NCBI RefSeq assembly: GCF_009389715.1
Contig: NC_052409.1
Location: 3,647,775 to 3,711,774, forward strand
From: Phoenix dactylifera
Taxonomy: Eukaryota > Streptophyta > Magnoliopsida > Arecales > Arecaceae
Reading direction: 5' to 3'
DNA length: 64,000 nucleotides
Below are positions 1-12,620 of this stretch, piece after piece (positions within the stretch are counted from its first letter, which is position 1; the number at the start of each line of letters is the position of its first letter). The notes below the pieces were generated by a model. That model ran no database searches. It was not told where the DNA came from and worked only from the letters and a program-made list of their open reading frames with translations. The translations under genes were made by a program, and so were the position numbers.

Positions 1-1403
1 CATATACAGATGGGATCTTTTGAAAAACTAAGCATGAATCTAAAATAGAGAAATTCAACTTCTGGGTATTTGATGCAGTCATTCATCTTTGTTTCATTAA
101 TTTTAGTAATGCAAGCAAACCATAAATTTGCACTGAGTTGAAATTGAATTTTACAGACATCGCAATGATAAAATCTTGTTTCAATATACAGTGGTCCAAA
201 ACATCAGCTAGCGGTAAGGCAGGCCCCAAAGGCCAGAATGCTGGGGGTTCACATTCTGAAAAGTTCATATTTCAGGGGTTGTTTTAAAGGTCCCAGGGAT
301 AGAATGCTGTTTCACGTTTCTGAATAACTCATACGGCATAAATCGCAGGCGGACAAATGATTCAAGGCAACGGAAGGGGAAAAAAGGGGGTCAAAAACCT
401 TCATCTTAGTGTCTAGTTATGAGGACTCTGATTTTATGGTTCACTGGGCAAATCAAGTTCCAAGACTTCATTGGGTGCATATAGTACGTATCTCAACGGG
501 TAAAGAATGTCTTCTTGTTTGCTTAGTGATCAAGGCTCAAGTTGTAGCAGTTGCACATATACTCAAACCCACGTCCAAAAGGCCAGGCATCCTGTAGAGC
601 TAGAAAACCCAGAAAACTGGGGACAAAAAGAGCTCACTGTTTGCGAAGTCCAATCAGGATGGCTGTGCGATATACAAGCTGCACAGCAGACTGAAAACAA
701 CCTGGAACCATAAGAAAATATAGTTTTGGTATTGCAAATTGTAGTGACAAGGGAACACTATTCTTACATGTTCCAGTCCTGTAAACCATGGTGCCCATGA
801 ACGACCAACTTGAGCCCCCCAACCTTTTTTGAATTCCCGCTAATGATCCGACAAGATTTTGCATGGTAATATCGCTGCAGAACTGATCAGGAGGTACAAC
901 AGTAATGTCATGAGAACTAGTTTCTATATCGAGCACACAAAATCATCTGTTCTGAAATATAGCATGGACATCGAATTCATTCGGTGCAAGAGCCTTGCTC
1001 ATGTTATAGATTGAACAATTCCGTTTCCATGAAAACTGTCAACTCCCATTGTAGTATATCAAAAAGTAATGCAGACAAGGCTAACAAATACTACAAAGAT
1101 TTACTAGTGCTGTTAAAATTTTGCTTGCATCTAAAACATAAATTAACAAAGTGGGAGGGGAGGAGTAGGGTGCTGCTGAAGGTATCCAGCATCTGCAAAT
1201 TAAATTAACATGCTATTTGTCATCCCATAAGAAAAATCAACTCTCCTGCAAACAAAACCCCAACCAGGGAAACCCATGTTTTATTTTGCGCGGGTTTTAC
1301 CTTCCATGGTATAAAAGAACATGCACTGTTCCGCAGATTGAGCACTCAATTCATATCCATGATTCCCCTGAAGGCATGACATAGGAAAGTGGAAGAGGAG
1401 ACT
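1..1403. other. 3' flank of STT3B; no convincing gene
   Basis: This stretch lies downstream of the STT3B stop codon. I recognise no gene in it. Two minus-strand segments look mildly coding: about 778-951, which reads open below a TTTCAG-like acceptor and ends at a GTAAGA-like donor, and about 83-255, which also follows a TTTTCAG-like acceptor. Joining them directly creates a stop codon and I could not match either to a family. They may be exons of an unknown downstream gene, or chance. The rest is AT-rich sequence. Confidence 0.4.
1280..1285 (-). terminator. candidate poly(A) signal of STT3B
   Basis: AATAAA on the minus strand, about 120 nt after the STT3B stop codon. That is a normal distance for a plant near-upstream element. 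No cleavage site can be placed from sequence alone. Confidence 0.35.
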
Positions 1404-4400
1404 TCACCACCTATTCTTGGGTGGCTTGACTTTGTATATCCGAACAATCCAGTTCGATGTTGTGAACGCTTCTTCCAAGTACTCGAGCTTTACATTTTTA
1501 TTCCCAATTTCCACTCCTCTAGCACGATCATACCTGCCAAAAATTAGTAGAAATTAAGACCTGAAATCATGATCCAAGCGCAAATTCACACTACAGGCAT
1601 TAGCATCGCACAGATGGCAGCTACCCCAACAAAAAATGATGTCAAGCTAGTTCTGAACAGACAGTATAGTTAGAGGGGTTTTTTTTTTTTTTTACACCAA
1701 AAAAAAAAAAAAACAGACAGTATGGTTAGAACAACCAATTGCACCATCTGAACTTACGACTCTGCATATCGAGCAGAACTGCAAAGTATGCAAGAAACTT
1801 TAACAAAGAAGTTTCTCGGACAGGAGTGCTTGATAACTGGATCATGACAATTTTTCCTAACCACATTTTGGATTCCAAAACAAAATCCTTCTATATATAT
1901 TAACCGCATCATTGTAACATTCTACGACAATTTGCCAGCAGACTAGAACACCAAACAATGACATAGGGCAGTTTGCCACCATCACTCAAATAGTGCAGAA
2001 AGCTATTCACAGGGAGGTACAAAATTAAAAGCAGGTTGCTTGACAAAGAAAGATTCAGGATCCCTGTGTAATTGGATAGTGTGAACTAAGTGAAGATATC
2101 CAATATAGCTCAATATCAGTGAAGAAATTTGGTATTGACGGATCCTCAACCATTTCAGAACTTAATTAAATATTCATGTTTATTTGGCTAATTACACCAA
2201 CAAACATTATAATAAAAAATTCCAGGTCAGACACCGTGATCCTTAACTTTCATATTTCAATTATGATTAAATTCAAACTAAACTTTTAAAAGAAGTATAT
2301 GCAAATTCAAGAATAATAATGCAGGGCTCATTGCTTTTAAGTAATAAAATAAAAGAAATAACAATGTAAAAGATCCTTTTCCTGAATAATCTTTGGGCTT
2401 CCAACTTAAGCTAAGCAGCCTATTTGACAGTCTCAAGACTTCTTAAGAGAAAAACCTACAATAATTATTATACATGTGAAAAGAAAAATCCCAAATAGCT
2501 GTCCCCTACTTCAACACTAGAAATCAAACTCCTATATCTATAAACATACACAGACACATATGGACACTTGCATTTTTTTAATAAAAAAATGTACATATCC
2601 ATACATCACACACCCCATATACAAGCATGTACTTGTGCATAGCCATGTCTAGAACTCCTGAAGAATGTCATACCCAGCTACCTATGTGCTTGAGCAGAAT
2701 CCATTTGCCAGGAAAGTGGGAGTCAAAAACCAATAAAAGTCGCACAAATTTATAGGTGTAGCTTAACACTAAGGCACCTGCCTAGATACATAATTTATTT
2801 ATTTTATAGTAATATACACACATAGGTTAAGCTAAACAGACACGTGATAGCTTATATCCATATAAATTACGCAAATCTTAGTTAATATTAAATACATGTA
2901 CTATACAATTACTCATTATAACTCAAACTTAGTGCAAAAGATTTATCTCATCTGTGTAGATGCCTTCAAAGATCACATGAACCATCACAATCTGAGAGCA
3001 CTTGCTGTTGGCCTAAAGTCCTGTGGTTAAGCCTCCAAATCAGTGCCAAATTCTTGGCCAGTACATCTTCAAAATGTGAATTAGCAAGTTTTCAGCATAT
3101 GACTAAGTGTACTTAGATAAATTTTATGACAGATGCAATAAAAAAATAGAATTGCATATAAGAAAGAAATATTTCAAAATTTTTACTGCCTGTTTACACA
3201 ATTTAACCAGAAAATAAATAAACAATACAATTATGAGCAATTCACTTCCACATTTTGAAAGACCATTTCGCGTAAAAATAGAATCATAACATGATTTTGC
3301 AAGAATAACTTGTAGCATGCTAATGCACAAAACTTTCAACTTAAGAATGAAGTTCCCCTATGGGAAGAGTCAATGAACAGACTACAGAATTAAAATGCAT
3401 GGGTTTGATAAAAATACATGCAGGATGGAAGGCAAGTTACTTACCCTGTGGGTTTCCCATACTCTGTTGTCAGCTCCCCAAACCGATAATAACAAAGCTT
3501 GTACCTATGCATCACCGGATGAATTTATTTCAGGAAAAACTGGACATCAAACATAAAAATAAAAGATATCTTAAATATCATTCTTGATACTCTAAGTATG
3601 ATGACAAAAAGAATTATTTTCCCCTACTTTCCAATTCCCACAACACCTTGTGTGAGATTGAAAGAATTTGTCACTACCAAATCTAACTTGACCTTATGAA
3701 AATATCTACAACATAGTTGACATTATTCACGATGTATCCACAAAACCACAGAACTGCAACCACACATGCCTAAGAACAGTGGGGTACACATAGACTGCAA
3801 TAGGCCTTGGCCTTTTATCTACAAAGCAAAAATCAACCAAGCAGCATGAGAAAGAAAACAATAAAGTACCACAAAAAGTCATGTCATATTTCCTATTGTA
3901 ATTGAATCAATTTGTGTGAAGAACTTACATAAGACAGTTCAACATTTTTGGTGCTGCCCCCTTGTCAACACGATACTCGCCATTCACAAGATAATCAGGC
4001 TCTTTTATCACAGGAAAAACTCCCCCACCAATGCGCACCATCCAGAGAAATCTGTCACAATGAAACGAAAATCATCAGAACAAATCAGCATGATCAACTG
4101 GTAACCAAAATAAAGAGAGTACTGAATAAGAAGTTCATTAATGCTTCTTTAAGAGACAAGGCTTTGCTAAACAATTAGGAGTATATATGCAGATGTAGCA
4201 TGTAAGTTAAACCCATACTTGTTAATATCATCAGAAGAATAGCCAGTAACACCGCCAAATACAACAAGCACATAATCCACATCCAGGGATTGCATTATCT
4301 CATATGCTTCATCCTCATATGATGACATTGCACGCCCAACAGTAGCAATGTGTGTATTATTCCAAGTATTGTTGTCTACAATCACAGTTCTGTTTCCCAT

Positions 4401-7400
4401 GGCTGTGATCTGGTATCCATAGTCCCACCATGACATCACCTTGGCATCTGGAGAAGTATTTTGACGAAGCCAAAAATATGCCTCGCGGTAATCATCAAAT
4501 ATGACTCTCCCACCATGAGCACCCCTTGCAGCCAAGACAATAGAGGGTGAAGAATATGCCTCGGATGTGACCCAGGTGCAGTGTATAGCATACCTACTGA
4601 GCAAATAAAATGCACCAGCAAGCAAAGCAATAGCAGCATTTCGTTGGAAAGGCAAAGCTTGATCAAGTGATGCCTGCCAATTCAGAAGGCATATTTATCC
4701 TAATTAGATAAAAACTTTTTTCTTTAAATGCAAAAAGATTGTGAGTGAAATATGGTAGTGGAGCACTACATCTAAAAGATGAACTTTCAACATCAATATG
4801 CTTATCACCACATCTAAAAGATGAACTTTCAACATCAAGATGCTTAAGAAGACAGTTGTCCATCATCATATAATTATAGATTTGATCTCTAACAAATATG
4901 CAACAAGTTAAGCATGAAGGGCTGGAAATTATCAAATAAACAACCGTCGAGTATTGGACCTCAGACTCATTCTTAAAAACAATTTCAACGAGGAAAAATT
5001 AGTTTCAAGCATGTAATTTTCTAATGATTCATTCATTAACCTACCTCATCTTCTGAAGGGTCAAGCTGCCATATTTACACCTCCAAACATGCTTCAAATA
5101 TATAAACTTGGTAGACATCGATGTACTTCTAAACTATAGCTTGAAAATAATTTAACTGATGATAAGAGGTTGCTGATGTAAATGTGCCTGCTCACATGTA
5201 GTAGAAAATATTTTTGTAAAATAAACTAAGAGTGAAAAAAATTGAGACCATACATCTGTGCATGTGAATGTTCCCTCCAATAATCCATGCCTGCACACAT
5301 GTTTGGAACTGCAGTCACCGATCTATCTGTCACTACATGTCTATACATCCATATTCATATAAAACACAAGCTTCTGCATGTACATATCCATAAATAAAAA
5401 ACGTGCCCTAGCTACCTACACACACACACACACTATGTTTGTCCATTGGCCTGCCCCTCTATTTGAGCCATCAAAGAATCCAAATGCATCTCAATTGAGA
5501 AATTCTCTGATCTCAATTGAGAAAGACCATATGATTTCAATGCAGCCATCTCTGTTGCAATGACGAAACTTCCAGATAATATCTAATTTATAATTCAAGC
5601 ATTATTTCCTAACATTTTGATTCATATGATGACTGTTCATGGTCTTAACATTCTACGTGTATGTATATATGCACTTAAAATCTAATTCAACGCGAAAATC
5701 CAGCAACATTCCACAAGCATGTCCCTCTTTCATCCACCTTAACACATTAGAAATGCTTTCATGATTTCATCTATCAATCCTTTCATCGGAAAATAAACTT
5801 CAGCTATCACTTCACCATTTCTTTGACCATTTCACATAAATTAGTAATATGTGCTTCACTCTGGTTGAACAAAGGTTCTAGAATCTAAATGTTTAAGCCT
5901 TTGAAAGAAGCAGAACCGAAGAAAAGAAAACATTGAAGAACCTTACAACTTTAACAAGTTCTCAGATGCACTATTAATAACTCAACAACAAAAAGCTAGA
6001 ACTAACCAAAAGATTATAATGACATTCAAATGAAAAAGCTAGAATCTGCAATATGTGCTTCTGTGTTTGCAAGCCCTTACCTTAGCTGATGCCTTCAAGC
6101 TAGATGTCCCTTTGCTAGAGCCTGTCTGGGAAGCCTTGCTCTTTGTCCGTATCAATCTTGTTAGATTCTTTATGGTGGCAGAGACTGCAACAGCACTGAT
6201 AAGGCATACAGCAGGTGTAGCTACAAGAATTAATCGAACCATCACACCAGCAAAGTACATGCTTGTCAGGCCATACATAACTATGAATATTGTGGCATCT
6301 GACAAACGCTTAAAACAGAAATAGAGGCCGGCTGGAAAAAGAAACAGAAGGATGTGGAAGTCAAACATGAACGATGACCATGCCGTCGGTTGATGCTCAG
6401 AAACAGATGCAATGATGGGTATATGATCCTTCGCATATGTTGGATCAAGCAGGGAGTAAAAGCGTCCAGTCCAGGGAGAGATATAACCAGTTGCCATTCC
6501 AATTCCAAGAGCAAGAGCACCCACACTTATGGAGCATGTCAGAGTAATTCTCAAGAAGGAATGGAATAATTTAGGATCATGTAATATGTATTTCACCCAG
6601 TCTACAAAGTAAAAAACCTGCAAACAATGACAATTCGTTAGGCTAGAAAACTAGCAGTAACTAAACAACCTGGGCATCTGTTAACTATGGTATGGCAAAT
6701 AAAGTCCAAGAGAGCCTTCAAACACAGATATGATAAAGGAAAAAAAAGTGCACCATTGATCATCCCCGGGTTTTCATAATGGTCATAATGAACAATAGAA
6801 CAAACTACACAAGTGAATGTCACCCTTCGAGATCAACAAGAGGTGTTGGGTAATATATTTAACATGATAGAGTAGATTTTATGATCAGAAGGCATCTTCA
6901 ATGTTTAGTTACCTCATCTGAGTATATTTCACTAAAAGATAATCATGCTCAGGTTACAGGGAATTGGTCAAATATCATGCACCAACTGTACAGCTATGTG
7001 TCATCATAAACAATTTTTTTACCACTTATTAATGGGAAAAAATGGAAAAATATATTTTTTTATCCTCTAACCAAAACCACCAACGATAACACAGAGACGC
7101 AAAAAACGAAGGAGGAGCAAACCTGCATCAAGAAAAACACTCCCATGGCGGCCATGTGCTCCCCGGACTGCACATGCTGGAATCCCACGAAGCGGATCTG
7201 CATGGCGAGCAGCATCCCTAATATATACATGCAATTATAAGCGACATAAAGCCGCATCGAATACCTTCCCGTGATCAGCAGCACCAAAACATACAGCGGC
7301 ACCAAGTTGATTATAAATACATACCCACCCCACGCCGACACCATGTAGAAGTACCCGAACGCCGATGCCAGGCCCCATGCCAGCGATCCCGTGTTCACGG

Positions 7401-8017
7401 CCTTCACAAAGAAGTAGAAGGTCAACAGCAAGGCGAAGATGGCAACCCCCTCGTTATCGTAGGACCCCGCAACGGACCGGGAGATGTAGCCGGGGCAGAT
7501 GGCGATGAGAGCGGCGGCGGCGAGGCCGGCGCCGGCGTCCCAGATCTCTTTGCCGAAGAAATACGCGACGAGGGTGGTGTTGGACGCGAAAAAGGGGGCG
7601 GTGAGGACGCAGACCCTCGCGGATGTGAATGGCGAAAGTGAGGAATCGGAGGGCGCGGTAGATGAGGGCGGCGGTGACCATGAGGCCGGGGAAGAGAGTG
7701 CCGCCGATGATCCGCCCGAGAGGGTACCAGCTCTCGGCGTCGAACCAGTTCCAGAACTCGTAGAAGCCGTTCTTGGTGAGGAAGAGGGTGGTGCGGTAGT
7801 TGAAGTAGGGGTCGAACTCGTGGATCATGGACTCGTAGCGGAGGACGCTGAAGAGGCGGACGGCGAAGGCGAGGACGTAGATGAGGGCGAGGGCGGAGAC
7901 GCGGATCAGGAGCTCCTGTTGCTTAGTCTTGAGCTTCAGGGTTCTGAGGAAGGGGAAGGGGAAGGAGGAGGGGGCGAGGGGAGGGGGCTTGACGCCATTC
8001 TCGGCCTTGGCTCCCAT
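1404..8017 (-). CDS. STT3B: oligosaccharyltransferase catalytic subunit STT3B
   Basis: Catalytic subunit of the ER oligosaccharyltransferase, which moves the preassembled glycan onto Asn-X-Ser/Thr sequons. Exons on the minus strand: 7123-8017, 6081-6617, 4219-4673, 3929-4051, 3445-3504, 1404-1533, all GT/AG. The product is about 732 residues once one indel is allowed for, close to the roughly 735 of Arabidopsis STT3B. Visible features are the [11 protein letters not shown] start typical of STT3B rather than STT3A, the HEFDPYFNY motif with the catalytic Asp near residue 69, SVSEHQP near 369, the WWDYG motif near 559, and many hydrophobic membrane segments. The ATG at 8015-8017 opens the conserved N-terminus. 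An extra base in a C run at 7614-7616 breaks the frame after residue 134, while the conserved protein continues in the shifted frame to the exon end. Exon 1 is 895 nt where 894 is expected. Confidence 0.95.
4765..4846. repeat. tandem duplication, two copies of about 40 bp
   Basis: Two near-identical units sharing CATCTAAAAGATGAACTTTC lie head to tail with a period of 42 bp and very few differences. They sit in the STT3B intron between exons 2 and 3, and appear to be a young local duplication with no coding role. Confidence 0.85.
7614..7616 (-). other. frame-breaking +1 indel in STT3B exon 1
   Basis: The CCC run (GGG on the coding strand) has one base more than the conserved frame allows. Before it the frame reads to IHIRE, and after it the conserved stretch beginning CVLTAPFF resumes in another frame. 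Splice sites on both sides are intact. A sequencing or consensus error is more likely than a real mutation, but the sequence alone cannot decide. Confidence 0.85.
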
Positions 8018-8391
8018 GGCGAGAGGAGACTGAGGGTTTTAGAGAATAAGGGCTTCCGAGGTTCGGAAAGAGGAGAAAACTAGAGATGCGATCGGAAGAA
8101 GGATTTTAGAGAAGATGAATCGGATCCGAAGGAGACTAGAGTCCAAGGACGGCATCGTTGATCTCGTGTGCGGGTTCTGCTCACCATTTGTAGGTTTAAG
8201 CAGCTATTGTTTGCATTCGCCTTCGTGCTCGGGTGGCGAAAAAATTTGATCCTGACCCGTAACATTAGCCCTGTCGTAGTTAGGGCTGGTCTGAGTTCTA
8301 ACTCTCGATCCAGCTTTTAATTGGGCTGGGTTGGACAGAGAGGCGATGATTCGTAATTTATCAAGTAATTTTATTATTTTTATTATTATTA

Positions 8392-8424
<33 letters not shown>

Positions 8425-9362
8425 TACTATGATGATTCATATAATCCTAGCATGGATACTTTCAAAAAAATCAGAAAATAACAAATCACGGAGCGCTCTA
8501 GGCAACTTTCTTTTTCAACCAACAGGGCATTCCTAAAATGATTTACGAGGCCACCCAGTCCGCGGCTTTATTGATCTTTCTGAACACTTTTTTGGCCTAG
8601 AAAGCCACGCCTCCACTAATTATGATCCGAATATTCTGAAGCACAGGATGGCACCTTACCATGCCACCGAAACCACTCTGCATCCAGCTAATTACTATAG
8701 CTGAATTGCTCGCCCTCAAGCATAATTGCTCTAAATTGCAATTGGGCCAGCACATGGCTCCGGAACTCCTTAAATATTCTACAATGGCTGATCCGCCGAG
8801 TTCTCAACTTTGCTCTTAAGAAGAAAGTTATGGAAAATTACAAACTAACTTTAAGATGGCACCAAGCATCACCTTATTAATTGCTGTGGCAAAGCCAGCA
8901 TCCGAGGAGGTGTGAAATCCTGATTAATCTCCCTAAGAATCCAGAATATCTTCTTCAAATAAATACGTTCAAATTCATTTTAACCCTGCAATTCGAATGA
9001 GTGATGCAATCCTTTTCTGATTGTTAATAATCCACGCTCAGTGACACTCCACGGAGTAAAAAAAAAGTGCATCTTACCTCTTCAACATGGTAGCTTGTCA
9101 TGTCCCCATCCGGATTGCGTCCATCAAAAGTACAGGAGCTTTAAATTTCAACTTTTAGCATAGATATCCTGCAAAGCATTGATACAGAGATGTTATTCAT
9201 AAGGCCACTAAGTGTACGTCAATATACGTCATAATGATGATTAAAAAGAAGAAGAGTAACTCCTGTAAATGAGTGTTACTTTGAGAATAAAATTCTTGCA
9301 GTAACAACTCTTTTTTTTAAATTTTTTACTCTTTATGTATATATTATCTCAAATTATTTATT
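8018..9362. other. STT3B upstream region, no gene
   Basis: This holds the 5' UTR and promoter side of STT3B (transcribed leftwards), then AT-rich non-coding sequence. An ATT microsatellite lies at 8368-8424. I see no conserved ORF and no clear TATA box. Confidence 0.5.
8368..8424. repeat. (ATT)n microsatellite
   Basis: Nearly perfect ATT trinucleotide run with a few interruptions, about 350 bp upstream of the STT3B start codon. Confidence 0.9.
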
Positions 9363-9369
9363 AATTATA

Positions 9370-9757
9370 AGAGTAAACTATAATTTTTTAATTTTATATT
9401 TATTATACTTACATTCAATAGTTTGTAAAATCTACACTTACTATCAGTTAAATTAACAGCATTAGTAAAACTATTTATCTCATGTAAAAAATCAAAGTTG
9501 TTCTTAGTCAGAAAGAAAGAAGCATATATTTTCTTATGCCCTTAACTGGATATCAGTTTAAGCTTATTTTGTATTTCTCAATATTTTTTGATATAATACT
9601 TCAATTTTTATTTAAGATTAACGATTTGATTACGTCCTGTTAAGTAATGGATTAAAATATTAAAAAAATAAAACTCAGAAGGATAAGTGTAAATTTTTTA
9701 AATTGTTAGACATAAGTATAATTATTTTAATCACATTGAGTTTTTGCAATTTACTCT
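9370..9757. mobile_element. MITE-like element with TIRs and target-site duplication
   Basis: The ends are AGAGTAAA on the left and TTTACTCT on the right. The inverted similarity extends inward for tens of bases (for example TACACTTA and its complement in both arms). Both ends are directly flanked by AATTATA (9363-9369 and 9758-9764), which fits a target-site duplication of about 7 bp. There is no coding capacity. A second element with the same type of ends lies at 54051-54724. The superfamily is uncertain. Confidence 0.75.
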
Positions 9758-9954
9758 AATTATAAAGCAAAAATATTTATATACTAAATTAAAAAAAAAA
9801 CATGTGTTGATAGAGTGGCTTGGCTAAGATGTTTCTTAGATATGACTTTTGATTTGGAAAAAAAAAGGTTTGTTTTCCAAAACGTTCAGGGCTCAATTGA
9901 GCTTCGAAACGCTGTCACTTGGAAGGTTTTTATCCATTAAAAGTATTTCCTCCA

Positions 9955-10705
9955 AAAACCAAACGCCTCTCTCCAACCCTCTCCTCTCTCTCCTCTCATC
10001 TCTCCCTCAATTGCGCCTCTCTTTTTTTTTGGGAGGCACCACCACGCCGCCACCCGTGCCGCGCCCCCAGCCCCACCCGAGCCCCCCCGCGCTGGACCAC
10101 CACACAGCCAAAAAAAAAAGGAAGGGAGGAGGCCCCATGGCCGCTGCCTCCCCGCGCCCCCGTCTCGGCCCCCCCGAGGCCCTCCCTCCCCGCGTCGCCC
10201 GCACCCGTCCCCCCCCTCCGAGCCCTCCTCCCGCGTCGCCGCGGCATCCGTCCCGGCCTCTCCCGAGCCCCCTCCCCCCGCGTCGTCGGGCCCGCCGTCC
10301 CGCCCCCTCCCGACCCCCCTCCCCCGCGGTTGCCGCGGCACACCGTCCCGGCCCCTCCCGAGCCCCTCCCCCGCGGCCGTCGGGGCCCGCTGTCCCGCCC
10401 CGTCCCGAGCCCCCCTCCTCCCGCAGCCGCCGCGGCCCGCCATCCGACCCCCTCCCGCAGCCCGGTCCCCCTTCCGGCGCCGCCGGCTTCCGGGAGAAGA
10501 AAAAGAGAAGAAGGAAAGAGGAAAAGGAGAAGAAGAAAGAAAAAAAAAGAAAAAAAAGAAGAAAAGAAAAAAAAAGAAAAAAAAAAGAAAAGAAAAAAAA
10601 AAAAAAAGAAAAATAAAAAATAAATAAATATGTATAAATGAATGAATAAATAAATAAATAAATAATAAATAAATATTTCAATGAAATAAAATAATAAATA
10701 AATAA
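9955..10705 (+). repeat. composite repeat: CT-rich block, GC-rich minisatellite, purine/A-rich tail
   Basis: In order on the plus strand: a CT-rich block (about 9963-10035), a very C- and G-rich tandem array (about 10141-10480) with units starting near 10190, 10231, 10278, 10324, 10371 and 10421 (period about 47 bp, each beginning CCGCG or CCGCA), a purine tract of GAAAGAAA type (about 10494-10615), then AATA repeats to about 10705. Long ORFs on both strands here are low-complexity Pro/Arg/Lys or Gly/Arg translations with no domain, so I do not call genes. The layout resembles SVA-type retroposons (CT block, VNTR, A tail), but homology is not implied and I found no target-site duplication. 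Confidence 0.7.
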
Positions 10706-11040
10706 AGAAAAATATTAGTAATTATTAACCAATTTTTCACCTAGTTAGAAATTTGTTAGAGAATAAATGGATCAAAAGAGTAAAAAATTAATTATACTAA
10801 TAATTATAATATTTATACATTTATTATTTTATACTATAATATAATATAAATAATATTATTTATTTAATAATTTATATTATTTAATTATTATCCTATATAT
10901 ACAATTATATACTATATTATAATAATATTATTATACTATATCATCATATTATGTTAATATATTATATTTATTATGCACTATTGTATAATACTAATAATGT
11001 CCTTTATGTCATTTTCATACAAATACTTTCAGTTGTTTAC
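10706..11040. other. AT-rich non-coding spacer
   Basis: Almost pure A/T sequence with many TAATA and ATTAT motifs. It has no ORF and no recognisable element. Confidence 0.6.
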
Positions 11041-11074
11041 CAAACAAATGTAAAGTGCCACAGCACTTAGAAAT

Positions 11075-11184
11075 GTATACAAACAGCAAACAGCTTTATA
11101 AAAACTCTACTTCCAACAGCTCTACTTCTAACAGCTCTACTCCAACACTCACTGCAACAGCTCCCCAAACAGGCCTGAGTCACC
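11075..11184. mobile_element. possible end of a DNA transposon or MITE
   Basis: This segment carries repeated AACAGCTCTACT-like units and ends CCCCAAACAGGCC, whose complement GGCCTGTTTGGGG resembles the termini of many plant hAT/MITE elements. The partner end was not located, so the boundaries are a guess. Confidence 0.35.
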
Positions 11185-12504
11185 AATTGGTTAAGATGTT
11201 GCACGCTCAACCAACCGGCTGCCTCCCTGTTCTCCAACAAGCAGAATTACGAGGTGCATGAGAATGACTTCTTCCGACCATCCATCTGCTTCAAGCCTCC
11301 AAATCTGGACCGAAGGGGCTTTTGGGTTAGTTATCCATTGGGTTGCTTCAACTCAAGGAAAGGGAAAGCGACCTCAAGAACCCACCTTTCTTGGGAAGAC
11401 GTGGCTCAAAGTCTGTGCCTCTTCGATTTCCACGAATCTCCCACTCTTAGGGGACGAACCAGCCAGGGCTGGTTGGTTAAAGCAAACAATTTTCGGCACA
11501 AATTGAGGAAAGACTATGCACAAGCAACAGTAAGTCCCCACAAACTAAGCCAAACCACACCATTAACGATCCAATGATTTATTACATACCAGTATCTATA
11601 TGCCCCCTCATAGTATAAAAACATTCAAACACTGGATTATGATCATACTTGCATAATCTAACATAAGCAAAATAATTATCTTCCTGATTTGCAATTCTCA
11701 TTTTATGCCTTTCAGCCAAAAAATGAGCAAAAAAAAAAGAGAGGAAAATCGCTCCAAATATATGCTGATTTTATTCTGTATCATCGTTCTTGTTACTTTA
11801 GTTTTGGAACTGTAGCATTGAAGAAAGCAACCAGATTTTCTGTTAAACAATCTGGAAGTATATGAAATTAATTTTTAAACCCAAACAAGAATGTGCACAA
11901 ATATTCCAAAATAAAGATACATCAAGAAACTGTTTCTAGGAATACAGTCACAAGTTGCAGCTATCAATGGCCTATCATCATATTAATTCTACAACAGGAT
12001 TCTGCATATTCTTCATTTGCCTTGCATTCCTCCCAAGTTATCAGGAAACTTTGGAGCTGGGGAAGTATGGTAGCAAAATTAGTCTGCACCAAGAGTACAG
12101 GATTTTGTGAAAGCCAACTTGAGTATGCCACTGAGATTAGCTCAAAAGGAACAAAGGCTCGGGCAGATCAAGAGAATGGTCAGTCCATCAATGAAGACAA
12201 TGACTTGGGGAGAGAAATAAACACAACCTAGTCATGTTCGTTGGATACGGATATCCACAGAACAGAAAGAATTCAGGAACCTCATGGTTACTTAAAAATC
12301 ACTGAACAGGTCACGTTTCATCATCTTGAAGAGCCATACTGGCAGAGCTCCTAAACCGTAAAAAATGCAGCTGCTACATTTCATCGTTTTGAGGAACCAT
12401 AACCAGCAGCTTCTAGACCATTAAATATCACATCTAATGGGATGGCAAAGATCAATGATCGGCCTAAAATCACCAGGAAAACACTATGCCACAAGTTCCA
12501 ATTT
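11185..12504. other. non-coding spacer 3' of PARC6
   Basis: Short ORFs here (for example 11254-11577 and 11893-12231) show no recognisable domain or splice support. The part nearest 12505 is probably PARC6 3' UTR or just beyond it. Confidence 0.5.
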
Positions 12505-12510
12505 TTTATT
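12505..12510 (-). terminator. candidate poly(A) signal of PARC6
   Basis: AATAAA on the minus strand, about 111 nt after the PARC6 stop codon. Confidence 0.4.
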
Positions 12511-12620
12511 CCTCTTGCAGACAGCTCAGACAACAGCACACAATCTTCATTTGTCATCCTGAATCCAATTGAATAAGAGTATTTCTGGCAGATCGAAAAC
12601 CTTTAAATGATCTCTCATTC

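Noticed and set aside
7499-8083. 194-codon plus-strand ORF
   Set aside because: It is the antisense shadow of GC-rich STT3B exon 1.
9849-10681. Overlapping long ORFs on both strands (168-255 codons)
   Set aside because: They are translations of the GC minisatellite and purine tract. Several frames on both strands are open at once and the products are only Pro/Arg/Lys or Gly/Arg runs.
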